A DNA stretch of 64,000 nt from Misgurnus anguillicaudatus (taxonomy: Eukaryota > Chordata > Actinopteri > Cypriniformes > Cobitidae). This document shows, piece after piece, positions 47,196-58,737 of this stretch. The DNA is taken from positions 10,752,001-10,816,000 of the forward strand of contig NC_073346.2 in the NCBI RefSeq assembly GCF_027580225.2. Reading direction: 5' to 3'. The position numbers were made by a program, and so were the translations under genes. The notes under the pieces were generated by a model. The model was given only the letters and a program-made list of their open reading frames with translations. It was not told where the DNA came from and ran no database searches. Position 1 is the first letter of the stretch; every line of letters begins with the position of its first letter.

Positions 47196-47349
47196 AATAT
47201 TATACCACGGGTCAGTTGAATGCTGTATTCTGATTGGCTGAGAAATGTTCTATGGGTGTTGATTATTTTTCTGTAAACCGCACACCTATCTTTTCAAATG
47301 TCTTAAAAATAGACACCAGAGCAATGTTTGTGGTAACCGTGGTATAAGC

Positions 47350-47463
47350 GGAATAATTGACTCCGGTCCTTTGAATTATTTGAAAATAATGCACACCTGC
47401 GGTGTAACGGCACTCCGTGTGCATTATTTTCTTATAATTCAATGGCCCGTCGTCAATTATTCC
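47350..47463. repeat. Palindrome GGAATAATTGAC (114 bp)
   Basis: GGAATAATTGACTCCGGTCC, then TTGAATTATTTGAAAATAAT pairs with ATTATTTTCTTATAATTCAA, then GTCGTCAATTATTCC. The hairpin centre is the GCACACCTGCGGTGTAACGG / GTGTGC block. It belongs to a larger repeat (about 47200-47475) beginning with the GATTGGCTGAGAA motif. Confidence 0.75.
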
Positions 47464-47475
47464 TTACATAACGGT

Positions 47476-49260
47476 TCATGTGGTTTGTAATAATGCTGCT
47501 GTTGCATCTGTAGAGTTACTCTTTTGAAAAACTGACCTCTCACCGTCTATGACATTTGTTGGCATGAAACTGTGTGTAAATGTTAATATTGCTAAATAAA
47601 AATGCTTTCACAAAGGATTGTTGTTAAAACATAATTATGGTTGCCATTTTAATTTTACAATGCCAATGTGTAGTTTTAGTAATTTCAGGGCTGGGGTTTG
47701 GGGTTATGACTGTTCTGTTTGCTAAAATGCACTACCCAGATTTAAAACACATTCATAAAAGTGGTAGTATTTGGGGGTGTGTTCTGCTTTCCTGTAAGTC
47801 TCATTCGCTTACAGTCCGACTTTTGAACTTTTTTCATTATTATTTATTCGCGTATATTATTATTATTATTATTATTTATTGCTACACTGACAAATAGCAA
47901 GAATGTCCTGAAAAAAAATGCGTATAATAGCTATCTTAACGGGCCGCTTTTTCTCGTTCTCTTTCTCTACCAGCGCATCCGCGATCATAACTGTCATTAG
48001 AGTTTGAGCATACTTCTAAAACACAATCGATCAAATAATTGCAGAGGTATGACTTCATGAATCATTTGCAAATTTACTTCGTAAATCATGTCAATTCATC
48101 ACGCGTGAAGACGTTAAACTCCGTGACATTGCAAATTACTGAAAAGTAATTGCTGGCTTTTAGAAACCACTACAAAATATGATAAAAATAAACTCTTTTA
48201 CTGCAATAATATTTTAACTAATACACTTTTAAAGTAGATTTGAAAGGAATACTGTTGTTTTCTGCTACTTGAACTTGGGGCTCGAGCGCCCGACCTAAGG
48301 TTCGACTTGCCTTCGAAAACAGAAGTCAAGTTCGTTTACCGTTAATTATTAAGACTAAATGGGCAGGTAAATTCGTTAAAAAATGAAAGTAATCCGCCAA
48401 AATATGGTTTTACATGTCTATTAAAATAAAGCCATTATTAATTTTCCTAACGCATAGTTCTTTGATCTTTACCTCCGTTTAAAACGTTATAAATTTGGCA
48501 AAGGAGGATGTTCAGCAATTTGAACGGCAACTCCGCAACCAACTCGGTTTATGATGGTGAGAAATTTGAGTGAGAGGCTTTGTCCTATTTAATTTATTAT
48601 TTATATTTCATTATAAATACAATGAATACAATGTTAAAATAATATTTTTATTGGCACGAACACAATTTTTGTATAACATTTAAAATTCTCTGTCTCTTTT
48701 CGTTAGAGACATTTGAATGTGAGATTCTGGAAACGAAACGTGACGTTAAGTTTTGCGGACCCGTCAGGTCGGGAAATAAAGCGGGTGAACACAAAGTGTA
48801 TGAATGTATGAATAGAACCTTGTCGGAGCTGGACAAAAAACAGTCCAGCGGAGACCTCCTTAAACCTTATGTGTGTGTCCCGGATAAATATTAATAAAAA
48901 AAGGAATAGTTCAAAAGTCGGACTGTAAGAGTATTTCATGAGAGCATAAATGCCTGTAATATTACCACTATAGTACTTGATCTGTTTAAAATGATTTCAT
49001 TGATATATTATGCCTATAAAGGAGTTAAATAAAAAAAATGTCTAATCCAGTAATTAATTTTTTTATCTGAGCACACAATCAGAAAACCCGTGGTGGTTAA
49101 TTTTTTCATTTTTGTTTTTAATTTGAAAAAAAAAACGATCGAACGAATGATACACAGACCCATTACTATGTTTTTAGCAATTTTTAATGCCGTCTTTCGT
49201 CTTTTAAATAGGAAATAAAGACAATGTTTCTTGACAAAAGATCAGATAGCCTATACTAGG
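47476..49260. other. AT-rich intronic stretch, (ATT)n only
   Basis: A short (ATT)n run at 47855-47877 is the only clear feature. No exon or transposon borders recognised. Confidence 0.35.
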
Positions 49261-49288
49261 CTAATTCAAAATAAGACGTAAGTGTGCC

Positions 49289-49371
49289 AACAACAGTTGG
49301 CCCGCCATCTACTGGCTAAAAAAAATATTGGCCCTCGGCCAAAGTTACTTGCCGACCCCTGCTCTACAACA
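49289..49371. mobile_element. hAT terminal fragment with CTCF-like string
   Basis: TTGGCCCTCGGCCAAAGTTA followed by CTTGCCGACCCCTG is a hAT-type right end. Just inside is GCCCGCCATCTACTGGC, whose complement (CCAGTAGATGGCGGG, 49301-49315) matches the CTCF core in 14 of 15 positions. The left terminus was not identified. Confidence 0.5.
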
Positions 49372-49859
49372 ACAAAACTAACAACAAAGTTGACCAAGCC
49401 ACGTAATATACCGGATTATATGAGCAGCACTCGCTCTCATTATGTCCACGCAACACAAGCTCAAACGTGCCACAAAAGTTCATGTCGTGCACGTCTATCA
49501 CGCATTCAGACTTTAAAACAGCAAACAGGGAAAAAATAAAACTCAAGAAGACTTACATGATATCCAGCTAGCCAACTCCGTTTACCATGAGAAGTGGTGG
49601 AGAACACAGACTGCCATCAATTGACTCCGTTGGTCGATCTGGTCCAAGCTTCTTAATCCTTTATTTATTCATCAATTAAATACCTTGTATAGGGTGATTT
49701 TGTAAGGATAAAAGCATATTTTCCTTCATCTCAAGATATTTCACTTGCTTTCAACGATCTGTACTGTAGCTATCAGTTAACACAGCAATCTCCAACGCGG
49801 TTATGAGACTCTTCGAACCATCCAATCACAGGAGGTAAAAAACATTAAAAGCAATATTG

Positions 49860-50223
49860 ATTCGCTTTCAACATAAGTGGGAGTGTTTGGGACGCACAGT
49901 CCTGCGCCCCAGGGCGGATCCAAAACTAGCCACTTAGAGCTCAGCCTCAGGTCACATGTTTTTACCCCTTTTCCTGACCTACATAGACACTCATTAGGGG
50001 TGCGCCCCAGACAGACAAACATGACACACACACAACGAACTCAGTTTTGATTTTTAATTGTTTTAAATAAATTATAACATGACTAACAGTGAAATAGTAC
50101 AATTTATTTAGTATTAATTTGCACTATATATTTAACTTTTTGGTAACATGTTAAAGTAGCTTTCCTCTCTGGCCAGCTTTAAGGGGGCGTGACCCAGCGC
50201 CCCCTAGTGACCAGCCGCCACTG
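49860..50223. mobile_element. Fish transposon fragment ending AGCCGCCACTG
   Basis: The right end (GCGCCCCCTAGTGACCAGCC, then GCCACTG) is a typical fish hAT/MITE terminus. The left part (GGGACGCACAGTCCTGCGCC) has no clear mirrored end. The complement of 50196-50210 reads TCACTAGGGGGCGCT, 14 of 15 positions of the CTCF core. Confidence 0.5.
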
Positions 50224-50225
50224 AT

Positions 50226-51455
50226 CTTGAATGGTTTTGCCAAGTGTTTAGTGTAAAAGAGATTCAAGTCAGATATAGGCAACAAATCGGAATAAATCCA
50301 GTGTACATCCAGCTTTAGATGTTACCTAATACTACAGACATTTACACAGCAGGATTACGCTGATGGTTCATCTGTAAATATCATATCTGCTGGCTAATGG
50401 GAAAATACAGTAATGAGACCGCATCATAGTTATAATGATAATCACACTCATGTCAAGACTATAGTCACATTACAGTCAGATACTGTAATTGGCCAGACAG
50501 TAGCCATACACATTCAATTTATTAATGCTGTCAAAACACCATTATTATTCATACATGATATCCTCTCAAAATTTGTTTAGACCCCCATGCTTCTCTAATA
50601 TCTCCATGGAAACTGTGTGATCTAATAAACTGGCCAGACTAGAGACCAGCGCACCAAGAGCACGCTGCTCTTTCTCTGTTATGGAAAGAAAATCAGGTCA
50701 GCTTAAGGCAACAATGTTAGTAAATAACAGAAAACTTCTTCCTTTGCATTCTTGAAAAAAATTCACATACACGACAACACCCGACCTGCCAACCTTGGAA
50801 AAACGTTTTGAGTAGCAACTTACTGCAGATGCAGATGACCAAGCTGATTGATAAACTTGAATTGGCGCCTTCAAATAATCGTAAACTGTAATAGTGCAAT
50901 AAACCTTGATACGCCGTTTGTTGTAATTATATCCAAGAAGCACACGAAGGGCACTTTTCCCGTCGTCACCTCAGCTTTAGACATGCGGCGTACTTTCAGC
51001 AAAGATGCTTATATTATGAAGATTTCAACCTTCCATTAGAAACCCTGCAACAGTGTTTAAGCGTTTAGCGCCTCAGCCTGTCAATAATGATGATCAATGA
51101 GTTATGTTGTGGGCGTTCAGTGTGTAACGAAAGTCATTTAAAGTTTACATTTTAGTTTCTTGCCAGAATTTAAGTTTAAAATTTTAATCTGTTCATTAAA
51201 ACTTCCCTGTGTATAGCAGTGTTGCTATGCTAATCTTGCAGGCTTCCCTGAAGAGGGTCTTTGCTTTCAGTATCCTAACCATATTTGCATTTTCTGTATC
51301 GGACCCTATCAGATCCACTGCGGATGCCATTTCATTGTGTTAGCAGCCAGCCTCGTCTTGCATGATGTTAAAAAACCCCGGTTTTTGTTTGGCATTAAGC
51401 ATCATTGTGATCATGGCTAGTTTAACTTCTGCACAAGTGCTTGCTTTTTCGACAA
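50226..51455. other. Intronic stretch without recognised element
   Basis: No exon or repeat border recognised. Confidence 0.35.
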
Positions 51456-51640
51456 TCTTAAGTTTTATCGAATTAATTCTTATCGACAATTAATCGAAGA
51501 TCGATTGTTAACATCCCTACTACAATCCATGTGTTTTTTTTGTAGTCCAAGAAAAGAGATTTACGTTGGAGACGATAACTTGCGTCATCGTTTACATTGG
51601 GTTTGTGCCTTTTGCATATCGTTAACATGTACTACTAATA
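51456..51640. repeat. hAT end followed by the 34157-34250 repeat
   Basis: TCGACAATTAATCGAAGATC then GATTGTTAACATCCCTA is a hAT-type right end. It is followed at 51543 by GTCCAAGAAAAGAGATTTAC, AACTTGCGTCATCGTTTAC and TTTTGCATATCGTTAACATG, shared with 34157-34250. Confidence 0.55.
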
Positions 51641-52193
51641 CACACTTACACACTATTACATACTTGCACACCAAAGAAATGTAAAATCGTAAATCGAATA
51701 ATAGGTGTTCTTTAAAAGTGACTCGTCATATTCAATATCTGCATTTACACTAAATACAAAAATTCAAGGTAAATTCAAGATAGACATACTGACCCAGGCC
51801 AGAACAGCTTAAACTACAGAGAAAGTAAAATGTTGCGATATGCAATGGCACAGGCAAAATGATTACAATGTTTAAATTCTCCATGTAGTCGATAATTTTA
51901 TCAACTAAAACTCATCTTTGAGCATCATACTATATGTAAAAGTTTTTCCTGTGACCAAAAATCTGAATATGCGATTGCGAATGAATAGATGCTAATTTCG
52001 GTAGTTTCAGACACATAACTACCACGCCTGGATTCACGATGCATATATGAAATATGCATTAATAATACGCTGATGTTAACTAGTTGGACAATGAGTTCAA
52101 CGAGATCAAATGTGATGATGTGATTGGTTAAGTGTGTGAATGACGATCTGTTCGAATTGAGTCACTTCAAAGATGCAGCGTAAATGCAGCCTA

Positions 52194-52719
52194 AGGGGCC
52201 AGTCACACCAAACGTGTTTATGGCAGTTGTGGTGCCTTTTTTGAATGATATTCTATGAGCATGGAGGGTATGCGCGCCGAACGCCTTGCGGGTTTTTGCC
52301 GCCTGCCGCGCAAAAGCGTTTTTGAAGGAACGCTGAGAGCAAAAAAGCGCCCGACGTCATTTGCGTCTTTTCATTGTCCAATCGAATGAGGGGAGAGGCG
52401 GGCCCTTACGTTGTGGTGAGGGAAGTTTACAGTTGCTTTGAAGAACCGAGCTCCACTCGCTCACTCTCTCCTGCGTGTTTGTGCACCTCTCATTTTCAAA
52501 CAAGGTCAGAGCAAGCGCCCTCTTTTTAAAGTTTCTGCTAATATGACAGTTAACAGCAAAAGAGCGCTCACGCTTCAATATTTGATTGACAAAACAGCTG
52601 ACTCGGTGGTTGCTTAGCAATATGAAAAGCCGCGTCGCACTGCTCTTTTTTTAAAAAAGGCAGTGCGTCGCGCCTTGCGTTTGCAAGGGTTAAAAGCGCT
52701 TTTGGTGTGACTGGCCCCT
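52194..52719. mobile_element. TIR element AGGGGCCAGTCACACC (526 bp, TA flanks)
   Basis: The ends AGGGGCCAGTCACACCAAA and TTTTGGTGTGACTGGCCCCT are nearly perfect inverted repeats of about 20 bp, with TA at 52192-52193 and 52720-52721. The interior is GC-rich with GCGC motifs. It is followed by a second common repeat (TGTGACCCATGCTGGAAAAT, 52734-52955). Confidence 0.82.
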
Positions 52720-52959
52720 TACAGTATACATTTGTGACCCATGCTGGAAAATTAAGTCGAAATGGGCATATTTTGAAAAATAGGTTAATAATATTTTGAC
52801 ATTCTCTATTAAAAAAAGTTTAAAATGATGTATGATTTGTTGTAATTTGACAAAAAAAATGACAGCTACACCGGTTTCAAGTTGACAGAGTCAAAATCAA
52901 TTATGAGAAAAATCAAGTTAAAGATTTTTAAAGGTTCAAAAACAATTAAATTGACATTA

Positions 52960-53770
52960 CCTGCTTTTACATGGACATTTGTAATCCGTTTAAATGATCA
53001 ATCCGAATAAAAATGCTCCATGTAAACACCTCAATCGGACTCAAACGTGGCAATCTGATTAAAAATCAAATCCGCTTGTTAGGGGTGGTTTATACCGTTT
53101 GTAATCCGCTCAAAATGACATGTATACACTTGATCGGATGGATAACTGAAACTGGGATGCTCTGCGCATGTGCCATCTTTTCTTTTTTTAATGGCGGTTG
53201 GCAAACCTACTGAAAGGTGCATTTCCGCCACCTACAGGACAGGAGTGTGGAGCATATGCACACGTGCAATGACGTAGAATTGCCCTAATGACATGTGACG
53301 CAAATAACTCGAGTTTGTTTTGTTGAATGAAGTCACAAGACGTGATTGTCTTGTTAATCTTGTTCCTATTATCCATCCAATTCCCCATAAAGTGATACAA
53401 GACAGCGTTGTCCGGTCAGTCCATGATTTATTCTCTGATCCACAAACGCGTGTGTTTGGACTCGCTCTCGCGAACGGTCCCTGCAGCACAGCGTGAAGTA
53501 AAATACGCTTTTTGGGCACACGTGAATGGGTGTTTTTGCTGCTGCTTTATAATCAGTGAGGCACAAAGCAAATCTTGAAACAGCGTGAAACTATATTTGT
53601 GCAATGTGCGCATGTCAAATGATCATATCTGATGTAAATCTTGTGTCATATAAACACGCACATCAATCCGAACACATTATTAAGTGTTCATGTAAACGCT
53701 ATGATAGGATTTATTAATCGGAAGGATTTTAATCCGATGGAGGCAAAATGTGTCCATGTAAACGTAGCTA
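52960..53770. mobile_element. TIR element TTTACATGGACA (0.8 kb)
   Basis: GCTTTTACATGGACATTTGT and TAATCCGTTTAAATGATC at the left are mirrored by GGATTTTAATCCGATGG and TGTGTCCATGTAAACGTAGC at the right. ATCCGATT-type motifs are repeated inside both ends. Borders are approximate. Confidence 0.7.
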
Positions 53771-53775
53771 TTGAG

Positions 53776-55410
53776 ACAGACAGCTTTAAAATCTACTGTA
53801 ATGCAAGAATCTAATATAATGTTCTTATATAACTCCTTTAACATCATTCAGGTTCTGAACTTTATCTCTCTAAATAACTATTTTTACATCAACCAAGTCC
53901 TGCACTTTATTTTCCAATTCCTGCATGAAACCAAAACCATAACACAGACGCCCTTGTGGATGGACACGCATCTTTGTATTAGATTAAGCATTAAGGACAG
54001 AACACCTCTCGGAAAACATACAAATTAAGATCATTTTAGATGTTTAATGACTATTCAGAGCCTTTATGTACTTATTTTTATGAAAACCTCAATTTCAACC
54101 AAAATCAACATTTATATTTTCGGCTGTAGCTCAAAATTAGCGCATTCTGATTCATTTTGAAAGCAAGGGTCACGCTTTTTATTGAGATGGTGCCCAGAAC
54201 AGTCCAGGTTTAAGTTTAGTACATAATGCTGGTAAATAATGAATTTCACCTTCTAAAGTTGAACTTACAACAACCTTTACTACTAGCCCAGATCTTTAAC
54301 CACTAACTCACACCATTGCGGATGAACTCAGTTTAGGTTGAATACCACACACCACTGATAATGCAAAGGGACATTAAATCAATTCAGACAAGATTCATCT
54401 TATTGACAAATTAGAGCTGATAAAGAAAAAAGAGGTTGCTACGGTAATTAAAAAAATGTGAATAGCATGCCAAGCATGCAGCTGTAACTACAACCCAATG
54501 ACCAACTGCTTTCCATCAACCAAATGCAGATAAAACAAAAAATGGTTAATAATAGATGGGCTTTATGTATTCTTATACAAGTTAAATAATTATAATATTG
54601 CACTTTTATATTGAAAATTTGAATTTATGTCATTTCCAACCTAAATAATTTTCTTTTATTCAAGAAACAGCTTTAAAATGACTCCTCATGTGTTTCACTG
54701 AAGAATACTGATGACAGACATTTCAGTATAGTGTAACTATCCATTAAACATTTTTTTTATTTTCACCTTGGGTTTATTTAATTAACACCAAAGGATTTTT
54801 ATTTATTTATGCCAAAACAGATCAAAAACTCATTAGTTATAATTAAAATCATAAGTTTACAGGCTCTGCTCTTCGCAGTTTGCACACTATAAAATGCACT
54901 TCAGACATTGATCCAAGCAATCTGATCCGATATAAAGCGCATGCTTTTCTCTAACACAAGTGTCATCATTTCAGATAATGTATTGTGCGTTCTAAAAAAG
55001 CTCTCATGCATTTTGACCAAATTATTGCTTCTTACAAAGCACAAGGATAGAACAACTATTCTGCCCGATCATAGCCTCACATCTGAAATGTTTTTGACAT
55101 GCAGCTTATAACATGTGATCACAAACAACATGATATTCATGCAATTCATTCATTTCAGTATTCAAATCTGTCCTGAGTCTCTATAAGAACACACTGGTCT
55201 ATGTTAGTGATACAATGATTTGTCTGCTTCTAAAAACACACACACACGACATCACTGGACAGACATGCCTCCTCCTAAAGACACCTGAAGTGGCAGGCAG
55301 CAAACATCAGCCACAGACCTTCATCTGCCGATGAGCTTTGTGGAGGGGGAGCTCGGACTGAGGAGAGGAAATACTCTTTACCCAAACATCGACGCATATC
55401 GAACACAGGT
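53776..55410. other. Repeat-poor part of tmem65 intron 1
   Basis: No transposon ends or repeat families recognised, in contrast to both sides. No splice-bounded open frame. Confidence 0.35.
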
Positions 55411-55414
55411 GGAA

Positions 55415-56452
55415 TAGACCTTTTGCGAGTAGACGTCACAATTACGTCACTGCAAGCTGCGCGCGCAATGTGGTAGCAGAAAAACAGTGGAAATTAATTA
55501 GACAGGAGTGAAACGAACAATATGACTCATTAGAAAATTTCTTGTGCTGTTAAGTGTCAGAATATGAATGCCAAAAAAGATTTTTATATTATACCATCGT
55601 CGAATACACCATTTGAAGATAAACGTAGGTGTTTATGGTTGCAATAATCCCTTAAACGGACAGACTGGAGTGATGAAATTATCTGGAAATCTATTAATAA
55701 TTAGGATAGAAAATAATGAGAGAAGATGTCCGGTGTCCTGTCGAAGTCTGATCCCTCTGTGTGTTTCTTAGAGCGCTTTCATCACGTTACGTTTATAATT
55801 TATTTAGAAAGATTAAAGATTTGAATGAGTTCATAATATCACCTTTTATTAAATATTTTATAATTTTTCAGTTTTCTATTACTTCATTTTAACGTATATC
55901 TTGTCTTCTTCCTGTTTGTTCTAAAATTATGATGTTTACATACTTAACAAATATATAAATATAACGCACACATCACACACACACAATGTAAAGTGTTATT
56001 AATATATAAACAGGCCTTATGCATATTAATTTGTATGTAAACATAATAGTTTTAGAGCAAACACATAAGCTATAAATATAAGGAAAAAATAATAGAACAG
56101 GAAAATAATGAAATGTGTAATAAATGATATTATATAGAATACATGATAGTATTGCTCTTATATGTACTTTAGCACATATAAAGAACAATACATAGACATA
56201 CATGCACACATATCAGTAGCCAAGCCATTTAAACTTTAAATGTATCTTAAAAATAAACGTAACGTGGTGAAAACGCTATTAGAAACATGACACTAAAGAA
56301 AAACAGACTTCGACTGAACACCGGATCCATAAAAATCACAGTTTAACGCTAAAACACTTCACACCGCTATTGCAGAGCTGTCACTTTCTGCTACTAGTTG
56401 GTCTCCGCCCACAAAAAACGTCATCTCTGTTTGCAAACACGCAAAAGGTCTA
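55415..56452. mobile_element. TIR element TAGACCTTTTGCG (1.0 kb)
   Basis: The ends TAGACCTTTTGCG and CGCAAAAGGTCTA are perfect inverted repeats. Subterminal ACGTCAC / ACGTCAT and GCGCGC motifs are present. No transposase recognised. Confidence 0.8.
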
Positions 56453-56915
56453 TAAGAACACTTTTGTGTGCTATTTGCACCTATTTGGCACATATTTCAA
56501 ATATGTTGCACAAGACCATATATAAACAGTAGCTCATCTATTACAAAAACAAAATGTAAAATTATAAAGGAAATACTTAGTTTGAAGGTCATGGCATAAA
56601 TAAAAAGCACACATTTTTATCTTGTGATTCCTAAAGCTGGATAGGTCATGGGGTGCCATGTGTGCCTAGAAGAACCAGACTCAAAGGAGTTTTATACGTG
56701 GTTGCATTCATCTTTGTGAGTAGTACAAAATTAAAATTTGTGCACAACAACTTGCTTTCACAAGACAATTGCTATTATATTTCACATTATTCTGCTTTTC
56801 TATTTTTATTTTCTATTCTGCTTTCACTTCATTGTATTCTACTGTTATAATTTGTCTTCATCTGTATATTCTTTATTTTATTAATATTACTTATTTTTAT
56901 TCTACATTGTTCTGC

Positions 56916-56977
56916 TCTATTCTATTCTATTCTATTCTATTCTATTCTATTCTATTCTATTCTATTCTATTCTATTC
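56916..56977 (+). repeat. (TCTAT)n pentanucleotide microsatellite
   Basis: About 12 perfect TCTAT units, preceded by degenerate TTTTATTCTA units. In register this is the ATTCT pentamer. It lies about 95 bases inside tmem65 intron 1, measured from the exon 1 donor; in the tmem65 transcript it would read (AGAAT)n. Confidence 0.97.
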
Positions 56978-57072
56978 CTATAGTTTGACCCTCGGGCTGA
57001 CATGATGTCCTTCATAGATGGACTATGTATCTTTATTATCAGGTTATAATGGTGTGTTATGTGTCTCTTTAC

Positions 57073-57307
57073 CTTGAGCTATGGCCATAGACTCAAACCT
57101 GTGCAGTTCTCGCAGCAGGCACGTGCGCTCAGTGGGATGCAGGCTGTAGATGAATTCGCGAGCGCCCTGCGCAGAGTTCAGCGGCTCCATCGGCTCCTTG
57201 TGGGGATGTGTGCCCAGACCGCAGCCGTGGACCCGCGGAACGGCAACACTGACGCGCCGCAGCATAGCGACGCTCGGCCGCAAGGCGCTTCGCAAACACG
57301 GCAGCAT
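57073..57307 (-). CDS. tmem65: tmem65 coding exon 1, start codon at 57307
   Basis: This exon encodes residues 1-78 and one base of codon 79 of transmembrane protein 65. The N-terminus (MLPCLRSALRPSVAMLRRVS) is rich in Arg and hydroxyl/hydrophobic residues with no acid before about residue 38, as in a mitochondrial targeting peptide. The conserved core follows: GTHPHKEPMEPLNSAQGARE and then a stretch ending LHRFESMAIAQ, close to human GTHPKKEPMEALNTAQGARD. The donor is GTAAAG. The start is the first ATG after an in-frame TGA 33 bases upstream (57338-57340). TMEM65 is a mitochondrial inner-membrane protein reported to act in sodium-dependent calcium efflux; in heart it is also linked to connexin 43. 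Exon 2 is 34 kb downstream. Confidence 0.96.
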
Positions 57308-57342
57308 TGGTAAGAAGGCGGCTAAGGGGTTTGTCGGTCAAC

Positions 57343-57459
57343 CTTGAAAGGAAAGTTAAGGGTGTCAATGATTGAATACATAACAATGCTAGTACAAACA
57401 GTATACAGACGAGCATGACTCACAATACAAAGTTGTCAATAAAAGTGTAAACCACTTAC
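57343..57459 (-). other. tmem65: 117-bp intron in the tmem65 5'UTR
   Basis: On the minus strand CGTCGAG is followed by the consensus donor GTAAGTGG (from 57459). A pyrimidine-rich acceptor (TTAACTTTCCTTTCAAG) ends at 57343, 35 bases before the start codon. Splicing would join a non-coding first exon ending at 57460 to the coding exon. The in-frame TGA upstream of the start codon is kept either way, so the protein is unchanged. Inference from splice consensus only. Confidence 0.6.
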
Positions 57460-57883
57460 CTCGACGAGATTTTTGGCGTGTCCCGTCAACAGTAAAGAAT
57501 GTTAAATATTCGTCTGCATTGAATTAAAACCGAAAGCACAATTTAGGCGAGGGCAGGTTTTCATATGTCCATTATTCGCATACTCCACCCGGGTCAGGTT
57601 AAAAATAAAAGAAACTAACATTTCTCATTTCATGTACACTGGGGTGTAAACTGACTTCTGCCTGCTGCTCTGCCCTCGTGATGTCCGTCCTCGCCAGCTA
57701 TTATTTTCCGCCCGGATGAAAGCCAAAGCATACGAGTAGTGATGACGATATTCCTCTCTTTCTTACAGTACAACACAATCGTCATTCATGTTCACTCGCA
57801 AACTCAGTCACAGCGCTGCCCTTAATGGACTATTTTCATTATCATATTAAAAACAACGAAGCTACGCCTCCTGACGCGTCATT

Positions 57884-57980
57884 ACTCTGGGAACTGTAGT
57901 TTTTTAAATAGCGTTGTCGCTGAAGGGGCGGGGTCACGTCAGCCAACAGAACTACATTTCCCAGGTATTGTTTTACGTCA
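57884..57980. promoter_or_regulatory. Divergent promoter core: paired ZNF143-like motifs, GC box, CRE-like sites
   Basis: The complement of 57884-57901 reads AACTACAGTTCCCAGAGT, and the plus strand at 57950-57964 reads AACTACATTTCCCAG. Both match the ACTACAATTCCCAG core bound by ZNF143/Staf, facing each other about 50 bp apart. Between them lie a GC box (GGGGCGGGG, 57925-57933) and a CRE-like octamer TCACGTCA (57934-57941). A second CRE-like octamer, TTACGTCA, follows at 57973-57980. The cluster sits between two divergent nuclear genes for mitochondrial proteins, a setting where such motifs are common. No TATA box is evident. Function is inferred from motif match and position. Confidence 0.65.
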
Positions 57981-58663
57981 GTGAGTGTGAGCGACCAGGG
58001 TTTTTGTGATGAGGCACAAGAAGGTTATTTTAGCAAACGTGGTAATTGCATGTGTTTAATACGAGTTTAATTTTTTTAATTGCACTTAAATACAATTTAC
58101 AATGTGTAATATGTCAATGGCATTTGCATTTGTGTAATGAACTGGTTAGGCCTCGGACAATGTTCAAATAAAAATGTAGTAAAATTGTGCCACCTTGTGT
58201 TCATCTCTTCGGTTGTCACTGACTGTTTGATTTATTAAAAAATTGAAATCTTTACATAGTGGATTACATTTATACCAGGTCAGGGCTTAATAAAATTCAT
58301 GTTTGATCTGGCCCTAAATATACTATTGCCATTATTTTTCCTTAAGATGCACACCTGTAATGTTTTTTTTTAAGGTATGTTTGTAAAAGCTACTTAAATG
58401 TTTCAGTAAAGCCCAGCCCTTACTAAAACCATCATGTCACATCTACTACAGCAGAGCAACTAGTCCTCATATTGTTGCATTAAATCTGTTACATAACAGA
58501 AGCAGAGCAGGCAGAGACATAAACACGAACAAAAAGTGTCCTGCCTAAACAATAAATTATACATGAAATGAATACAAACATTTGTGTTTATAGCACATTG
58601 AATATGTTTATACATAATTCATGTAAACTCTCTATTGTAAACGGAGATTGACGTTTCTCCATG

Positions 58664-58678
58664 CCTGCAGGTGGCAGC
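58664..58678 (+). promoter_or_regulatory. CTCF-like motif upstream of ndufb9
   Basis: CCTGCAGGTGGCAGC matches the CTCF core (CCASYAGRKGGCRSY) in 14 of 15 positions; only the third base differs. It lies 63 bp before the ndufb9 start codon, outside recognised transposons. Binding is not shown by sequence alone. Confidence 0.45.
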
Positions 58679-58737
58679 ACTGACTCCAGCTCTCTTGTGT
58701 TCATCTGTGAGATTCCTGTGAAGGTGACACAGTGGGA

